A stretch of 64,000 nt of DNA, taken from the NCBI GenBank assembly GCA_034509495.1, contig CM067515.1, forward strand, positions 12,064,101 through 12,128,100, given 5' to 3'. Position numbers and translations under genes: made by a program. A model generated the notes under the pieces. The model saw nothing but the letters and a program-made list of their open reading frames with translations, ran no database searches and was not told where the DNA came from. The DNA is from Acestrorhynchus altus. Lineage: Eukaryota > Chordata > Actinopteri > Characiformes > Acestrorhynchidae. This document shows, piece after piece, positions 45,045 to 59,838 of this stretch; position 1 is the first letter of the stretch, and each line of letters opens with the position of its first letter.

Positions 45045-48000
45045 CTGAGGGGCAACACAAACACACATGATTAAATAGTGACACACATTCAGAATTCTTT
45101 CTACACATGCAGTGCAGGCTTCCAATAAGTTCACAGCGGTTCTCATCTGAACTGAAATCAAACTGTTCCACACACACAGTGACCAAGAGCTTACAAGATG
45201 CACCACAGGGTGAGGCAAGCGTGAGGCTTGGTTATATTATAGCTTTATATGAATGCACATTCTGTGGAGAATGGAGGAATGTAATGGTGACTCGATAAAG
45301 GCATCCGTTCAGTCAGTAAACAAATATATTTTCCGGAGAACAGCAAACAACAAATACTTACACAAACTTAAATGTGAACAAGTTAGTTTTAGAGAAGCTA
45401 ACATTAGTCAAACATTAGCTCCAGCATTTAAGATGGAACGGAAGCAGTTACATCCAGAGATAATCCAAACTTTCTTACAATAAATCATGCTGGACTTTTG
45501 TGCTATAACAGCATTTATTTAAAAATAAGCTCCTAAAAGATCCTAATTGGTGATTATTCAGTAACAGTTTGTAACAACTCGTGAGACTTTCCTGTACAAA
45601 CAAAAGATGTTACTCTCAGACTTGCCTAAAACTGAAAAGATGGGAATTAAAACTTCTTCAGACACTGTGGACGCTGCTGAATTTGGATGGAAAATTTGAA
45701 TTTAATCCATTTTGGAATAAGGCTGTTACAACAAAATGTGCAAAAAAGGGAAGCACAGCGAATACTTTCCGAATTGCACTGTAAACACTGGTATTTGGGC
45801 AACGGCAGTGTAGCATAAAGAGCATCAATCCTGCAGAGAGTAACAGTATAGAAGATGAATGCTGACAGTGCAGTTAGAAGAGAGTGCAACAGTTGTCAGA
45901 AAGCAGTCATTTTACCATAAAGACATCATGAGAATGTTATCTTTACATTTAGATGTTACTGCCCATTAATTGTGTAATTCAGTTTAAAACTTGTTAAAAA
46001 TATAGTTTGTGTATTTGCATATAAAGCTTTAGTGCATTTTAACTACACCATGACAACACTGATAACCATATTTCAAGCCTTATTTGTTTTAATGTCTGAT
46101 TACCAAGTTTATCAAACTTGAAATGAAAGATTCTAATAATTGAGAAACTGCAATTCTGAGTTCCTTTTTTTGCAATGCTCTCAACACGAAGGAAGGTGAG
46201 GACAAATGTATATGCAAGCCAAGAACAATTATTAGCTCATTAATATAAAAAAATCAGGGGTTTTTGACAGTTATGAAAGTTGTGGTACTCACCAGCCTGA
46301 TAGTCATAAAGTGCTCGAGCACAGACACCACGATCTCCTGTTTCATCATTTGTGTTCTGCTGCTCTGCCTGACAGAGAAACACACACCACATTCCGCTGC
46401 TTACAACACTTTTACCAAACAACAGATTTACCAAAACACACCGCTAAACCACCATCAAACCACTCGTTCCATTAGTCACTGCTGGCTGCTATTAGGTCAA
46501 TTTAATCAGGCGCAATTGTTTATCAGCTAAGTGCTGACAAAAATGACCAATGTCTTATAAGTAATTAACTATCAGGAATTAAACTTGGTGAGACGACATT
46601 GTGAGACGAGCAAATGAAAAAGTTTCATGCTCGGCCGCGCGTGTGCTGCAAGACGTCGTGTGGATATTACTATAGCACAACGGTGGCACCGATGGATCGG
46701 CCAGCACATGCAGAGAGACCCAACAGCCATGACTGCATGCATTCAGTGACATTCAACTGCCAAAGACTAGAACGGTGTCATGCCAGACTGTCACTTAGAA
46801 TGGCAGTAGGTCATTTTCAGTGAGGAGTCCTGCTTTTGCCTTGGAGGAGACGACCAATGAATCCACACATGTAGGCACTGTGTTCAGTGCCACGCCAGAC
46901 CTGTTCCCAGTTGATAATGTTTTGCATGCTATTGGATGTGCTTTCAAAACTCCACCACAAAGTCTGCAAGAGCTGATGGAGAATAAGGATGGTCACAGAA
47001 CACCATTAATAACCTCTACAACTCCATTCTGAGACGTCTGGTACCTTTTGTAGCACCTCAGTCCATATTGAGAGACACTTCTGTATGATAGATCAACACA
47101 TACTGCCCAGATCACTCGACATTTTTAACCATTTACTCTTCCTCTGTTAAGGGCTGTCAGGTCTTTGTACGACCAGAGCAGGAGCTTGGTTTGCAGTAAA
47201 TCGGGTCTGTTTCCGGTGCATGTTGGACTCTGGCAGGGCTGACCTTTGTCACCAGTTCTGTCTCTTGGAGTAGAGCCGCTGCTCCTCTACATTGAGAGGA
47301 ACCAGTTGAGGTGGCTTGGGGATTTTTTTCGGATGCCCCCTGGACGTCTCCCCAGGGAAGTGTTCCAGGCACGCCGCACCGGGAGGAGGCCGCGGGGTAG
47401 ACCCGGGATACACTGGAGGGACTATGTCTCTCGGCTGGCCCGGGAACACCTCAGGGTCCCTCTTGGGGAGCGGGCTGAGGTGTCTGGGGAGAGGGTGGTC
47501 TGGGCATCCCTGCTCAGACTGCTGCCCCCGCAACCCGGCCCCGGGTACGCGGAAGAAGACGAGACGAGACGAGACGAGACGAGACGAGACGAGACGAGAC
47601 TGTTCCTGATAACCATCATCTTCCTTTCCAATAGTACTGAAATCCCACATTTTCTTCTGAGTGTATCTCGGTACAAGTCCTCCAGCCGCCATTGCAGCTG
47701 TTTATCTGCCATTTTATCCAGACTCTTTTCTGTTGCTTATGGTCTCTCTTCCTTCCCAATAGCAATACAACCTGAATCTACCTTCTGGGTGCAAATATTC
47801 GTTTGACAGTGAGTGTATATTAGATTCATTACATGTAAAGTGAAATACTTCAGGTTTTATTATTTTGTCTTTTATAGGTCAAATTAGAAACCCAGTTTCA
47901 CAAACAGAAACAAACAGAAAAGGATGTATAATACAGAAATGACCAATATCTGACAAATCTGTGCACTTCATTCATACATTCAGTACTTGACATGACCCCC

Positions 48001-51000
48001 TGACATGACTGTGGAAACTGTGGAAACTTTCCTGGAGATGTCAGTGTGTGGGGGCTCTTCATGCACAGACACCAGCCTCAGTGCACTCCTTATGAATCTC
48101 TCCCAAGTTCTTCAATCTACTTTTCTTGACGATCTTTAAAGGCTATGGTCATCCCTGCTGCTTGTGCACCTTTTTCCACTACATTTCCCCTTCCAGTCAG
48201 GTTTCCATTAATATGCTTTGATGCAGAACTCTGAGACAGTCAGCAATAACCTTCTGTCTTACTCTCTTCGCGGAAGGTGTTGATAATCATCTCCTGGACA
48301 ATTGTCAGGTCAGCAGTCTTCCACATGACTGTGGTCATGTGTGCTGAACTAGACATGGTATTTATACTGTTTGAACAGTAATTCATTCAAACTCCAAATG
48401 AAATAGAAAATATTGTGAGGTTCTGGGTTTCTGATTTTCATACTTTTTGAATACAATTCTCAAAACAAAGCTGCACTAGTACACGGAGGACACAAACTAT
48501 GAACCTCAAACCCTGTTGTGCCATTGGCAGACACCAGACTCCAAAAATGACTGTAACCATAAGGCTAAAAGCTTTTCAGCTGGCTAACTGTACACTTTCC
48601 CAAGAAGAAAGCAACACTATGCAGAAAGACAAAAATCCATTACAGTGTTTTTAAATTTACATTGTTAAGCTAGGGTACGCAGCTCCTATAGGCTATCACA
48701 TTTGTGCACAGCAAGCTCAAAGAAGATAAGGCCACTAAATAAATCCTGATATTCAGGACATTATGGGTTAAAAAAAAACATTAAAATGTTGTTAGCATCA
48801 CATAAAGAGACTCTGAATCTGGCAGGTGTTCTTTATATTATGTGAGAATTTCATAAGGCATGGACCAATAGAAATGTTGAAAATGTCTTGAAATATAATC
48901 TTTTTAAACTGACCTCTACTGAAGTATTGAATAATTTGGAGATACATGCATTTTGTGCATTTAGTGATGATTTACAACAGGCTGAAAATGTTAAATGCAA
49001 ATTAAGTAATAATAAATAGCCCCGATAGATGAGTAGAAAGAACAGCTCTTCTTTGATAAGAAATTCAGTTGTGTATTAACTGTACCTGCGATGGCTCCTC
49101 ATAAACATTGTCTGGCTCTGTTTCTGCCTCATACTGTGGCTGCTGCACGGCATGAGAGTTGTACTGATCACTTACTGGCTGAACATCTGAGAGGGAGAGA
49201 GGGACGGAAAGAGAGCACAGTCAGCAATTTTTCAGACGTTTGTAAGAACTGTCGTCGTTTGTCCACAAGGTGGCATAATGGTTAAAGAACAGATGGGACA
49301 CAGTGGCGATCTAATGACCAGCATGAATGAACGTATGAAGCGAGAGAATGGATTTTGGTATGGAGTGTGTGTCTGTCCCACCTTCATACTCTGCATCAGC
49401 TGTTCCCTCTGGTTCCTCATAATCAGATGTGGCACACTCCTCAACTTTGGGCTCTACTCATAACATACATATAAACACACACACACAAAAACACACACAT
49501 GCAGTTTTTTACACTAAAGTGCTTCTAGAGCAGTCAGTCAGGACTTTGGTTGGGTTTAAACTCCACCCATCAGATCTGTGTGCAAAGCAAACAAATCAAG
49601 GTTCTGTTTCACACCTATAAACTTGACACACATCCACTGAGTGAATATCAGAGAGTGGCTGTGAATGAAAGGGCTGCAATTTTGAAGATTTGGTTTGTGA
49701 TGTTACATGTGAAAAGCTACACTCTTAAAAATAAAGGTGCTCCAACTTATTTTCCACCAAATAAGCTTAAGCCCAACACGGATACACACTCCTCTCTACC
49801 AAGATTCAAAATTACTGGAGTCTGGACTTTTTTGTACTACACATAGATCAACACCATTGAAAATAACAACTACTCAAAATCAGTTGAGAAAAGTAGACAT
49901 TGTTATGCCTTTTCACCAGAAAATCCACATTTCCACCATTTAGATGCATTTGTTTTTGGACCACTCCTGCCTGGACCAACATGCTGACGTATGGCAGAAA
50001 CAGGCCAAAACACCAAATGCAATAACTAGGTTTATATGTCTATAATGAAGATCCTTTAAATAAGTGAAGAACCTCAAATTGAGTAAAGGTTCTTAAGTTT
50101 TTCACTATGGCAAGGGTTCTCAATCTTTTCTACCTCTGTAGACCATTACCTCCCCCTGAGGATGGGCCTGCAGACCACCAGATAGTGCTTCACGGAGAAA
50201 CCCTGTTCTATGGCAATGCTTAAAGATCCTTTAACAGCACCTCTGTTTTTAAGTATGATGCCCATATAAAACTGTAATATACACATTTATATGCATTTAT
50301 AGATTGGAATATAATATAATATAATATAATATAATATAATATAATATAATATAATATAATATAGTTTATATTGCATTGATAGTTTGGAATATACTACACT
50401 TTTATTTGGGCCAGTTATGACTCTTATGGGTTATGGAAGCACACAATTCAGCACGAGAGAGAGCATTTGTGTTTTAACATCAAGCAGAAGAAGGAAAGAG
50501 TATTAATAGAAAAGACACTCTACACAGGAGACACTCCACACTGCACACTGTAATATATGATGTTGGATCACACTAATTAACATTCCTCTCTCCAGAGACT
50601 CTCTGGGGCTTATAAACATCAACCTATTGGCACTATGCCTGTAAACCATTCAGCTTATACATACACATACTTTATAATATTATAATAGATATGTATAAAA
50701 TGTGGTAATGTGGCAAGCGTTCACTGATCACCAAATATAAAGTGGTAAGTGTTCAGTGATCACCACATTCCAAGGAGCAGTATTAGTATTGTGTCCACGT
50801 AAGGTGATTAGAGCTACTTCAGACTGATCGTTTTATGAGACTGACTGTTTTTTTTTTTTTCCAGTCTGTGCTCATGGAGTATGGAGTGAATCTAATGGGT
50901 TTTAGAAGTGTACGTATGTACCTGCGGCTGGTACAGGTGAGACTCGGCGAACAGGAGAGCGAAATGGCTCGGGCTCGCAAGGCTGCTTAGACAGAAAAGG

Positions 51001-51157
51001 GCTTTTCAACCGCCCTAAGACAGACACACGCAGACAGACACACAGAATGAAAAGATCTAAGCCCAAAAAGAAACTTGACATGATTTACGGAGTGCATTAG
51101 AAGAAAATGAAGAAAATGAGGGGTAAACAGAGAGAAGGGTTTAGAGACAACATGATA

Positions 51158-51200
<43 letters not shown>

Positions 51201-54200
51201 ACGAGAACAATTGTGCATATATAACAGTAGGCACTGATGATACAGGGCTGGAGTGACTGTAGTAACATTGCTCTGGTAGTGTGCGACAGTCTTTATTGTC
51301 TGGATTATTTTGTCTTTAGCATTTTTCTGCTGTAGACAGGCACATAAAAACCCTCTCTTCTAATCAAACAGGTAATATGAGTGTACGAATATATTGATAG
51401 AGCATCAGGATCTTTTGTTTTGCAATGTTGATATTAATTATAAAAAGTAGGGTGGTCTGGTGCCAGTGGTCTTTACTATGACCTGATGAACACCAGACAT
51501 AATGGTAACAACAATTACATTAGCCCTAACAACACTATTAGTAGCAAAATCTCACTACAAACTTCAGAACATCCAAAGTAAGAACTAAAACCCTAGAATT
51601 GAGTTGTAATATCAGATTTTGGAGGACAATCATAAAGCACACAGTTACACTGATGAGATGAAAGTTATTTTTTTTAGCAGTGTTTCTTCCTGTGGGAAGT
51701 GAACTGTTAGTTAGAAAATCATATTCTACTTTTAGGGTGTCTTCACACCCATCTCATCTGCTAATATCCACACCAGAGAATTTGCATCTGCCTTTTTCAT
51801 TTGCTTTCACACCACAACAGCAAAACATGCAGCTGGAGGTGATGCCCCCAATTAGTCTGAAACTCTTCCATCTCCATTCGTGGAACAAAACTGATTGATT
51901 TTCTTTAGTAATTAATTTGAATGATAAAACACAGTTCCAGACTAAAATATATATTCTTGATAAATCCTACTTATAATGTTGCACTGATACTGACTCTACT
52001 TTAACTTCTACATGCGTTACATGGCTTCCAAGCTATAGACAAAAATATTTTTTTAACGAGCCCCAAACCTTAAACCCTCATTCTCCCCAGAAAACAATCT
52101 GACCGTCATTCAAAAGAAATGGAAGCAAATACAAAGGCTTATCTACTCACTGCCCTCTAGTGTGTGAATTCACTAGTGTGTATGTGTGCATTTCCCTGCG
52201 TAGATGGGTTAAATACGGAGGACGATTTCACCTGTGTGCAAGCACAATGGATCTATATGTATGTTTCTGTTTCCAAGACTATTTCAGTAATTTATCTGCA
52301 GACTCCCTAACTTTGTTTTAATAGACTTTCGAAAGTGCATCTATACATTCCAAAATACCACATCACTGATCCCACACACCCTATATATGAGGTTGGATTG
52401 CAACAAAGAAGAAAACAGCATCAAGATAAATAAGAGTTATTTGGTAACAAATCAAAATCTGAATAACCGATTATCCGTTTTAATAATCAATAGATTATCC
52501 ATCTTGCAAAACAGTCATTTGTTGTATCCCTACAATGTTACATTATGAATTCCATTCATTTTCAAAACTTGCAAATGACCTTGGTTAGATATCTTAAATA
52601 GCAGACGAGGAGCCTTCCTCCGCTTGTTTGAGCTTGTGCTGTGAACTGCTGCCAATTTTAAACACCTTCAGCACTTCGGCCTCCCGATGCCTCACAGAAT
52701 GCAAATACAGCGACACTAAAATGAACCCCTCCTTTCAATATAGCAAACAGATTAGATCTGACCAGCATGCTTCAGACGCTTCAGGTCATATATGTAGATA
52801 CTTGATTTATTAAAAAATATATATAAATAATAAAAAAAAATAACATGCATTTTCACAGTCTTTGCTCAATCCTTTGTTGAAACACCTTTGGCTGCAATTA
52901 CAGCCTCACGTCTTTTTGAGTTTGATGCTACAAGCTTAGCACACCTGTTTTTGGGAAGTTTCTCCCATTCCTCTTTTCAGAACCTCTCAAGCTCTGTCAA
53001 TTGAATGGATTTTTAGATATCTCCACAGATGTTCAATCAGGTTCAAGTCTAAGCTCTGGTTGGGCCAATCAAGGACATTCATAGAGTTGTCCTGAAGTCA
53101 CTTCTTTGTTATCTTGGCTCTGTGCTTAGGATCATTGTTCTGCTGGAAGACTTTGTCCCAGTCTGAGGTCCAGATCGCTCAGAAGCAGGTTATCATAAAT
53201 GACATCTCTGTACATTACTGCAGTCATCTTTCCCTCAACCCTTACTAGTCTCCCAGTTCCTGCTGCAGAAAAAACATCCTCAGAGCACGATGCTGCCACC
53301 ACCATGCTTCACTGTAGGCTAGATGATCAGCAGTGCCGGGTTTCCTCCAGATATGATGCTTGCCATACAGTCCAAAATGTTCAATCATTTTTTGTCATGT
53401 GTCATCAGCCTTTAACTGAGGAGTGGCTTCCATCTGGGCCCTCTAACATACAGGCCTGATTGGTGGAGGGCTGCAGAAATGGTTGTCCTTTTGAAAGGTC
53501 CTCCTCTCTCCACAGAACAATGTTGGAGCTCTGTCAGAGTGACCATTGGGTTCTTGATCACGTCCCTGACCAAGGCCCTCTTACCACGATCACTCAGCCT
53601 GGCCGTGCAGCCAGCACTACAAAGAGTCCTTTTTCCAAATTTCTTCCATTTACTGACGATGGAGGCCACTGTGCTTCCTTCAATGCATCATGTGGGACCT
53701 TCAATGCAGCAAATTCTGTACCCTTCCCCCTCTGTGTCTCAGTACAATCCTGTCTCTGAGGTCTACAAACAATTCTTTAGACTTCATAGCTTTGTTTGTG
53801 CTCTGACTGCACTGTCTAATATGGGACCTTATATAAAAACAGATGTTTGCCTTTCAATCAACTGAATGTACCACAGGTGTCCAATCAAGCTGTAGAAACA
53901 TCTGAAGGAGGATCAGTAGAAACAAGATGCACCTGAGCTCAAGTGAGTGTCAGGGCAAAAGCTGTGGATACTTATGTACATGTTATATTTTTGTGTTTTA
54001 TTTTTTTTTATAACTTTGCAAAGATTTAAAAGAAACATTGCTCACTTTGCCTTGTGGGGTATTGTGTGTAGAATTTTGAAAATACAAAAAATAAATGAAC
54101 CCATTTTGGAATAACGTTGTAGCAAAATGTGGAAAAAGTGCTGCTTATGGTTTTGTGTGTGTGTGTGTGTGTGTGTCTAACCTGGTGTTGGGCTGGATGG

Positions 54201-54308
54201 TGTGTTGTCTGTGCTGCTGGGGGCAATGCCTCTCTCTCTTTGCTGGAACATTTCTCTGGGGTTAACAGAGCGCTGAGAGATGAGGGATGCAGCCTCCTGA
54301 ACATGAGG

Positions 54309-54397
<89 letters not shown>

Positions 54398-56226
54398 AAT
54401 ATAAATATAACATGGCAGAGAAAGACGTGTATTTGTTACCAATGAAAAGTTTGGAATTACAGGTGTCAGTGAGATTGTACCCATCTTGTTGGGGTTACAT
54501 GTACAAAATGACTAATTTGCATTAGCTGGTCATTATGGTGCTACTCTTCTGCTGAGGGACAAAAATGGGTCGTTTGTGTTATATGTTGGAATGTTTCAGA
54601 ATTTGAGGACTTTAATTCATACATTTAGCAACTGGTTTTAATATGAGGCATTCCAGTTAGATCATGACTTTATTTAAAAATAAAAAATAAATAAAAGCAG
54701 GGAAAGATGATAAACATAATATACAAAATAGTTGCTAAATGGGATTTTAATATTTTTTATTTAATACATTTTAATTATCAATATAATTATTGCATCATTG
54801 AACTGCACCACTGATTGATGAGCTACATAAAAACAGCTAAAAAAAATAAAGCGTATGCTTTCTATATATATATTTGTTATTACTTCTTTTTAGCTCAGAA
54901 GGGTTTGACTACAGAGAAATAGATTTTCAGTAGCCATTTCCCCCCTGCAGTTTTAGGTCAGTGGCATTTAAAACATGGGGGGTAAGAGGAGTAAGGTTGT
55001 GCCGTGCGGTGATTTTAATATTATGGTCAGTTAGAGCATGTTTGAGGTTTTATTCCTGTACATACAGTGTAAATATGCATATAAAGTCCACATATCACCT
55101 CTGTGGTTAAAATCAGAGAGAAAACCTCAGGTTAGACCGTAAGTGTTCAGACTAAAGTCTGTTTTACGGTACTGTTTCAAATGTTAGCACAATGCCATCT
55201 TATCACAAATATATTAGAAACCCCCTTAAAATGCACTACACAGATTAGCTGAACACATACACAAAAAACATAAAAAGTGTCAGCACATGTCCTGAATGCT
55301 ACTGGCCTGAAACAGCTCTGCACACAGTTGTGTGAAAACATTAGGAAACCTCATAACATGTTTAAATAATGATACGATAAGCACAGTGTCAATGTTTTAC
55401 ATCGTAAAAAAATGTTCTTGTTAAAAGTTAAAAAACACCTCCATATTATTTATAATGAAAATTTTTTTTTATAAATAATGTGGAAAAGACATTTCTTCAG
55501 TTTGTTTAGTTATCACATCCACCTCTCAATTCAGTTAAAACGAAAATCAAATGGCCGTATCTTTAAATATGTTAAAGACGTTTGTGGGGTCATAACTTTT
55601 TTACATGAGTTTTTCAAATGTCTACACTTTCAAGCTGCTTTTTGCTTGTTCAAATGAATGGAATGTAAACGTACTGAAAATCCTCTACTCTGAACATTTT
55701 CAAAGCCCAGTTCACTTGGATTTAATGGACAAAAGGAGGAAAGCAAACATTCTTAATTTAAAAATTGCTAATTATTTTGATTGTGCATCCCTACTTTATT
55801 ACTGAATTAAATACAAATATATTCAGCATAAACACATGATTCCAAACTTTTCAGCAGGAAGAGTATAAAAGATTACAGAATTCCAAACAACACTACAGAG
55901 AGACAAAGAGAGAGACAAGTGTATTATAGAGGAAAAAAAGAGTGTGTGACTGAAGGCACGTTGAAGAAATGCTCAGAGATGAAGGAAAGAGAGATGGACG
56001 AAAAGCCAAAGAAGACTCCGGAGCTGTATGGAAATGTAAAAGAGGTCATTAATGGACAGGAGAGCTGTGATGCCCAGTGGCCAGGCTGGTCACTCACATT
56101 GGCTTTTTCCACAGACTCTCCTCGCCTAAAGGTTTTGGGTTGGACTGCTGGCTCCTCCTGTTCCTACCAGACATAAACACATACTTTAAACCAAATTACC
56201 ACACACACACACGCGCACGCGCACGC

Positions 56227-56266
<40 letters not shown>

Positions 56267-59200
56267 TGAGATGGGGGCTAGTGTTTATAGTTTTGTTTCC
56301 ACTGGAGCAACGTCATAAAGCGGAAGTGTGGCTGGATTTGTAATATATTTTACTCATTCATGTCCAAAGAACTACATTTAGAAAGGTTGAAAAACATGTG
56401 TTTTCTTTTGGGTATTTGTCACCATGCAACCACTATCCCCAAAGTAGCACTATCATTAATCATTTCTTTAATGTGACTCATGATACTGGTCTCCTCAGAA
56501 TAAAGCTTTAAGCTTCAAAATATTGTTATTGTTCATCTACACAGAAAGCCTGTTTGTTACATTTAAAAGCTAGGTGCTCTTAAATGTTTGGTTAGAAGTA
56601 TACTCAGTCACTAGAGTAGTTACTAGCTAGTACTATCTACTAGCTAACATCAGCAAGAGCAGTTAACATCAAAGCTGGAGCAGCTAACATTGCTAACATT
56701 GTGAGGTACAGCAGTTAGAGCAGTTAGCATAAGGTACATTATTAGCTAGAGCAGTTAGCATAAAACTTCAAACATTTGACAGTGAAGTAATGTCACTGGG
56801 GCACCTTTACAAGTGCTGATCTGAGGGCTTTCTCTGGAGAGGATTTACTGTTTATTTGTTGTAGATGATTATTTGATGCATTTGACAGAAAGAAGAAACT
56901 GTGACAGATCCTCTATGAGAGATCAAGATACCGTAATAATGTTAAAAACACACACACGCAAAAAAGGAAGTAGAATTAGTCAGAAACATTTCATTTCCTA
57001 GCTAGATTGCAGATAAAGCCAGGCAAACATTACACAGCCGGGCAAGAAGAAGATAAAACACACAAGCCTGTGCAAAAGCAAAACATTCCAAATGTCTGAT
57101 CTCAAGCTAAACTGAACCATACGTTTGTCCTTTCAGGCGCGCTGAATAAGCACAGTGAAAATGCCAGCACTGGATGAACCTGTGGTTGGAAACTCATTCA
57201 GTTCTGCAGTGAGAATAGGAGAAGCATTTAACCACAAGCCACCAAGCTGACTTCACATTGTCAAATGACTGTCTTGAACTTCTGGTCTACTCTTTATCAA
57301 GGCACTTTCATTTGCAAAGCTTTCAACGAGCCACAAATAAACAAACCAACTAACTGGGGGGTAAACAAGACCGTAACATTCGGTATGAACAGTTTAGCAG
57401 TAGGTACAGTGATTCACTTATTGTGAAAATAAGTTTGTGTACAATGAGCAATGGACGATTCGTTTTTGGACTGCTGGCTTAAACACTCATAAGAGCCCAC
57501 AGCTACTTTTGAAGTTTGAGCAATATAACAATCTGATTTATTAATTGAACAGCTCATTCATGCTTGTTCTTGTTGTGATAAATATGACTTTGTAAGTAAA
57601 TAATTTAAGGTAAAACATCCCAATGTAACATAACTTGTATTTAATCATTTAGATCAAGAAATTAGGTCAGAACTTGTTAAATATATGACCTTTTTTAAAG
57701 CATTTGAATGGTTAAATTGATTGGAATCGATGTTTAGATGTTTAGTCTCAAGGACTGATCAAGCACACCATCATTTTTTAACCATCAAACATTCAAAAAC
57801 TGTCCTGTACTGCATGCAGGATGTTCAACATGTGTCACTTAGGGATCTCATGAGGTAAAGTGAGGGACAAAGTGCTGTCAAATACTTTCCACAGCATTTA
57901 AAGGGTCTGTAACATACGTCACTGGGGGTCCTTATGGGTTAAGCACTGTCCTGTCCACTGAGGTTGGCTCATTCCACAGAAATGCTAATTCTAACTGCAA
58001 TCATCTACATCATGCTTACAGCATCTTGTTAATTGACTTTGTAACTGATTAACAACTATGGAGAACTATCTGTGGCTGCCCATTATCTGATGGTTCCACC
58101 ACCCAGCTGTGACTGTTAGGGATATACTTGAGCATATTCACATAACTGGAACTTAGGAGTCACTTTATGTGACGGGACATGAGGTTTCATATACATCATT
58201 ACATTTCAAAACCACTTCGCAGGAAGAACTTGTCTGGACTGAAATAAAGTCCCTGACATCACACTTACAAGCTGTTATTTAACGTTTACGAGTAAAATCT
58301 TGATCAAAAACACAGCAGACACAGAGTGAAACTGCTTAACTCTACATCACTGAATCTTTTACCGCTGCTTCTGTGGTTTGTTTAGAAAAATCCCACCAAA
58401 ACAAACACATTTCGGAGGCCTAAACAACCCACTCTGAAACCATGCTGTTACTGTTGTTTATTAAGCCCCCCGGCAATCAGCTGTGGAGGGGTGGAACGAT
58501 GTTCTCTGGAATGATGGTTCTCTATCCAATACTTTTAGAGTGAGTTAGGGATAAGGTGGGCACTTCCTTGTCTGATCCATCCTGTCCTCTTTCCAGAACC
58601 TTAAAGAAGTCTAGGGTTTTTCAGCTCCTGAATGAATGACAGTTCTACCTCAGCTGGCAGGAAGTGCAAACGATCAGCCAATCATTACAGAGCAGCATAT
58701 ATGGAGCTGCTGTACGTGAAGGGAAGAAACTCACTCAGCTGATCCAGCGAACGACTACTCATTATGCCAAATCGATAGAGGTCTTCAGGAAAAGATGTTG
58801 GCTGTGAGTGTGGAATGGATTACACAGCTGTTTTAAAGGCAGTTCAACTTAATCATTAAATGTTTTTGCAATAAACACAAAAGAAAAATATTACAAACAG
58901 GACAGCCTACAAAATGTAAACCCCATCAAAGCAAAAGATGTTCAAAAAGGTCTCCTGATACAGTTATCCAAAGAGATTTAGAAGCAGTCTGTGCACAAAA
59001 TCAGGAAGAAGGAAGCTTATTCATCAAAAATCAAAGAAAAAAAGAAAACAATCATCTTCTGGGTGTGGAGAAAAACAGGACCAGCAAGTGATCTGACACC
59101 TGGTAAATGGTGAAACTAAAGTACCTTTAAAATGAGAAATGATGAGAAATTTGGAGACTGAACAAGTGAACTGTGGTGTACATATAAATGAACTCTCAAG

Positions 59201-59755
59201 TTTAACATCTCACCAGTGATTCATCTTCCAAATCCAAAATAAACCCAATTGATCTGCATTTAACACTGATGTTGAATGAGTAATATGTTGGATCAACTAA
59301 TAAGTAACAGATGATGATAATGAGGAATCATCAGCTTCTACAGAAGATTTTTTCTCTTTACTGAATGACAATCTAACAAGTTTGGTTTGTTTGTGAATAA
59401 GTATCTTATATTACAGTAACAACACGTCCATCTTCAGCTTCAAATACTGTTCAACAGATAAACAGGTGGATTATTGAGGTAGGAGAGGAATTATGCCAAA
59501 CTTAAGTCCGCGTGCACAAAATGAACCAGTGTTGATGCTGCACAGGAGCAGCAGCTGTGTGTGTGTTTGTGTTTGAATAACCCTCCACCATCTCACTCAC
59601 CTGTTTCTGCAGACTCTGACTTTCTGCCTCAAGCTGCTGCTGGTACTTCCTGCAATGCAAACACACCTTTATGAGCAAACACACACAAACACAGACACAT
59701 AAACTGAAATGGCTGTGATAATCATACTCTCAACTATGTGATTTTTCTATAGTTG

Positions 59756-59838
<83 letters not shown>

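Noticed and set aside
47249..47712. 147- and 96-codon minus-strand frames
   Set aside because: Antisense to the LINE C-terminal coding region and its pentamer tail.
54026..54484. Poly-Cys-Val and poly-His-Thr frames
   Set aside because: Translation of CA/GT repeats; the same applies at 42805-43011, 59730-59963 and 62838-63298.
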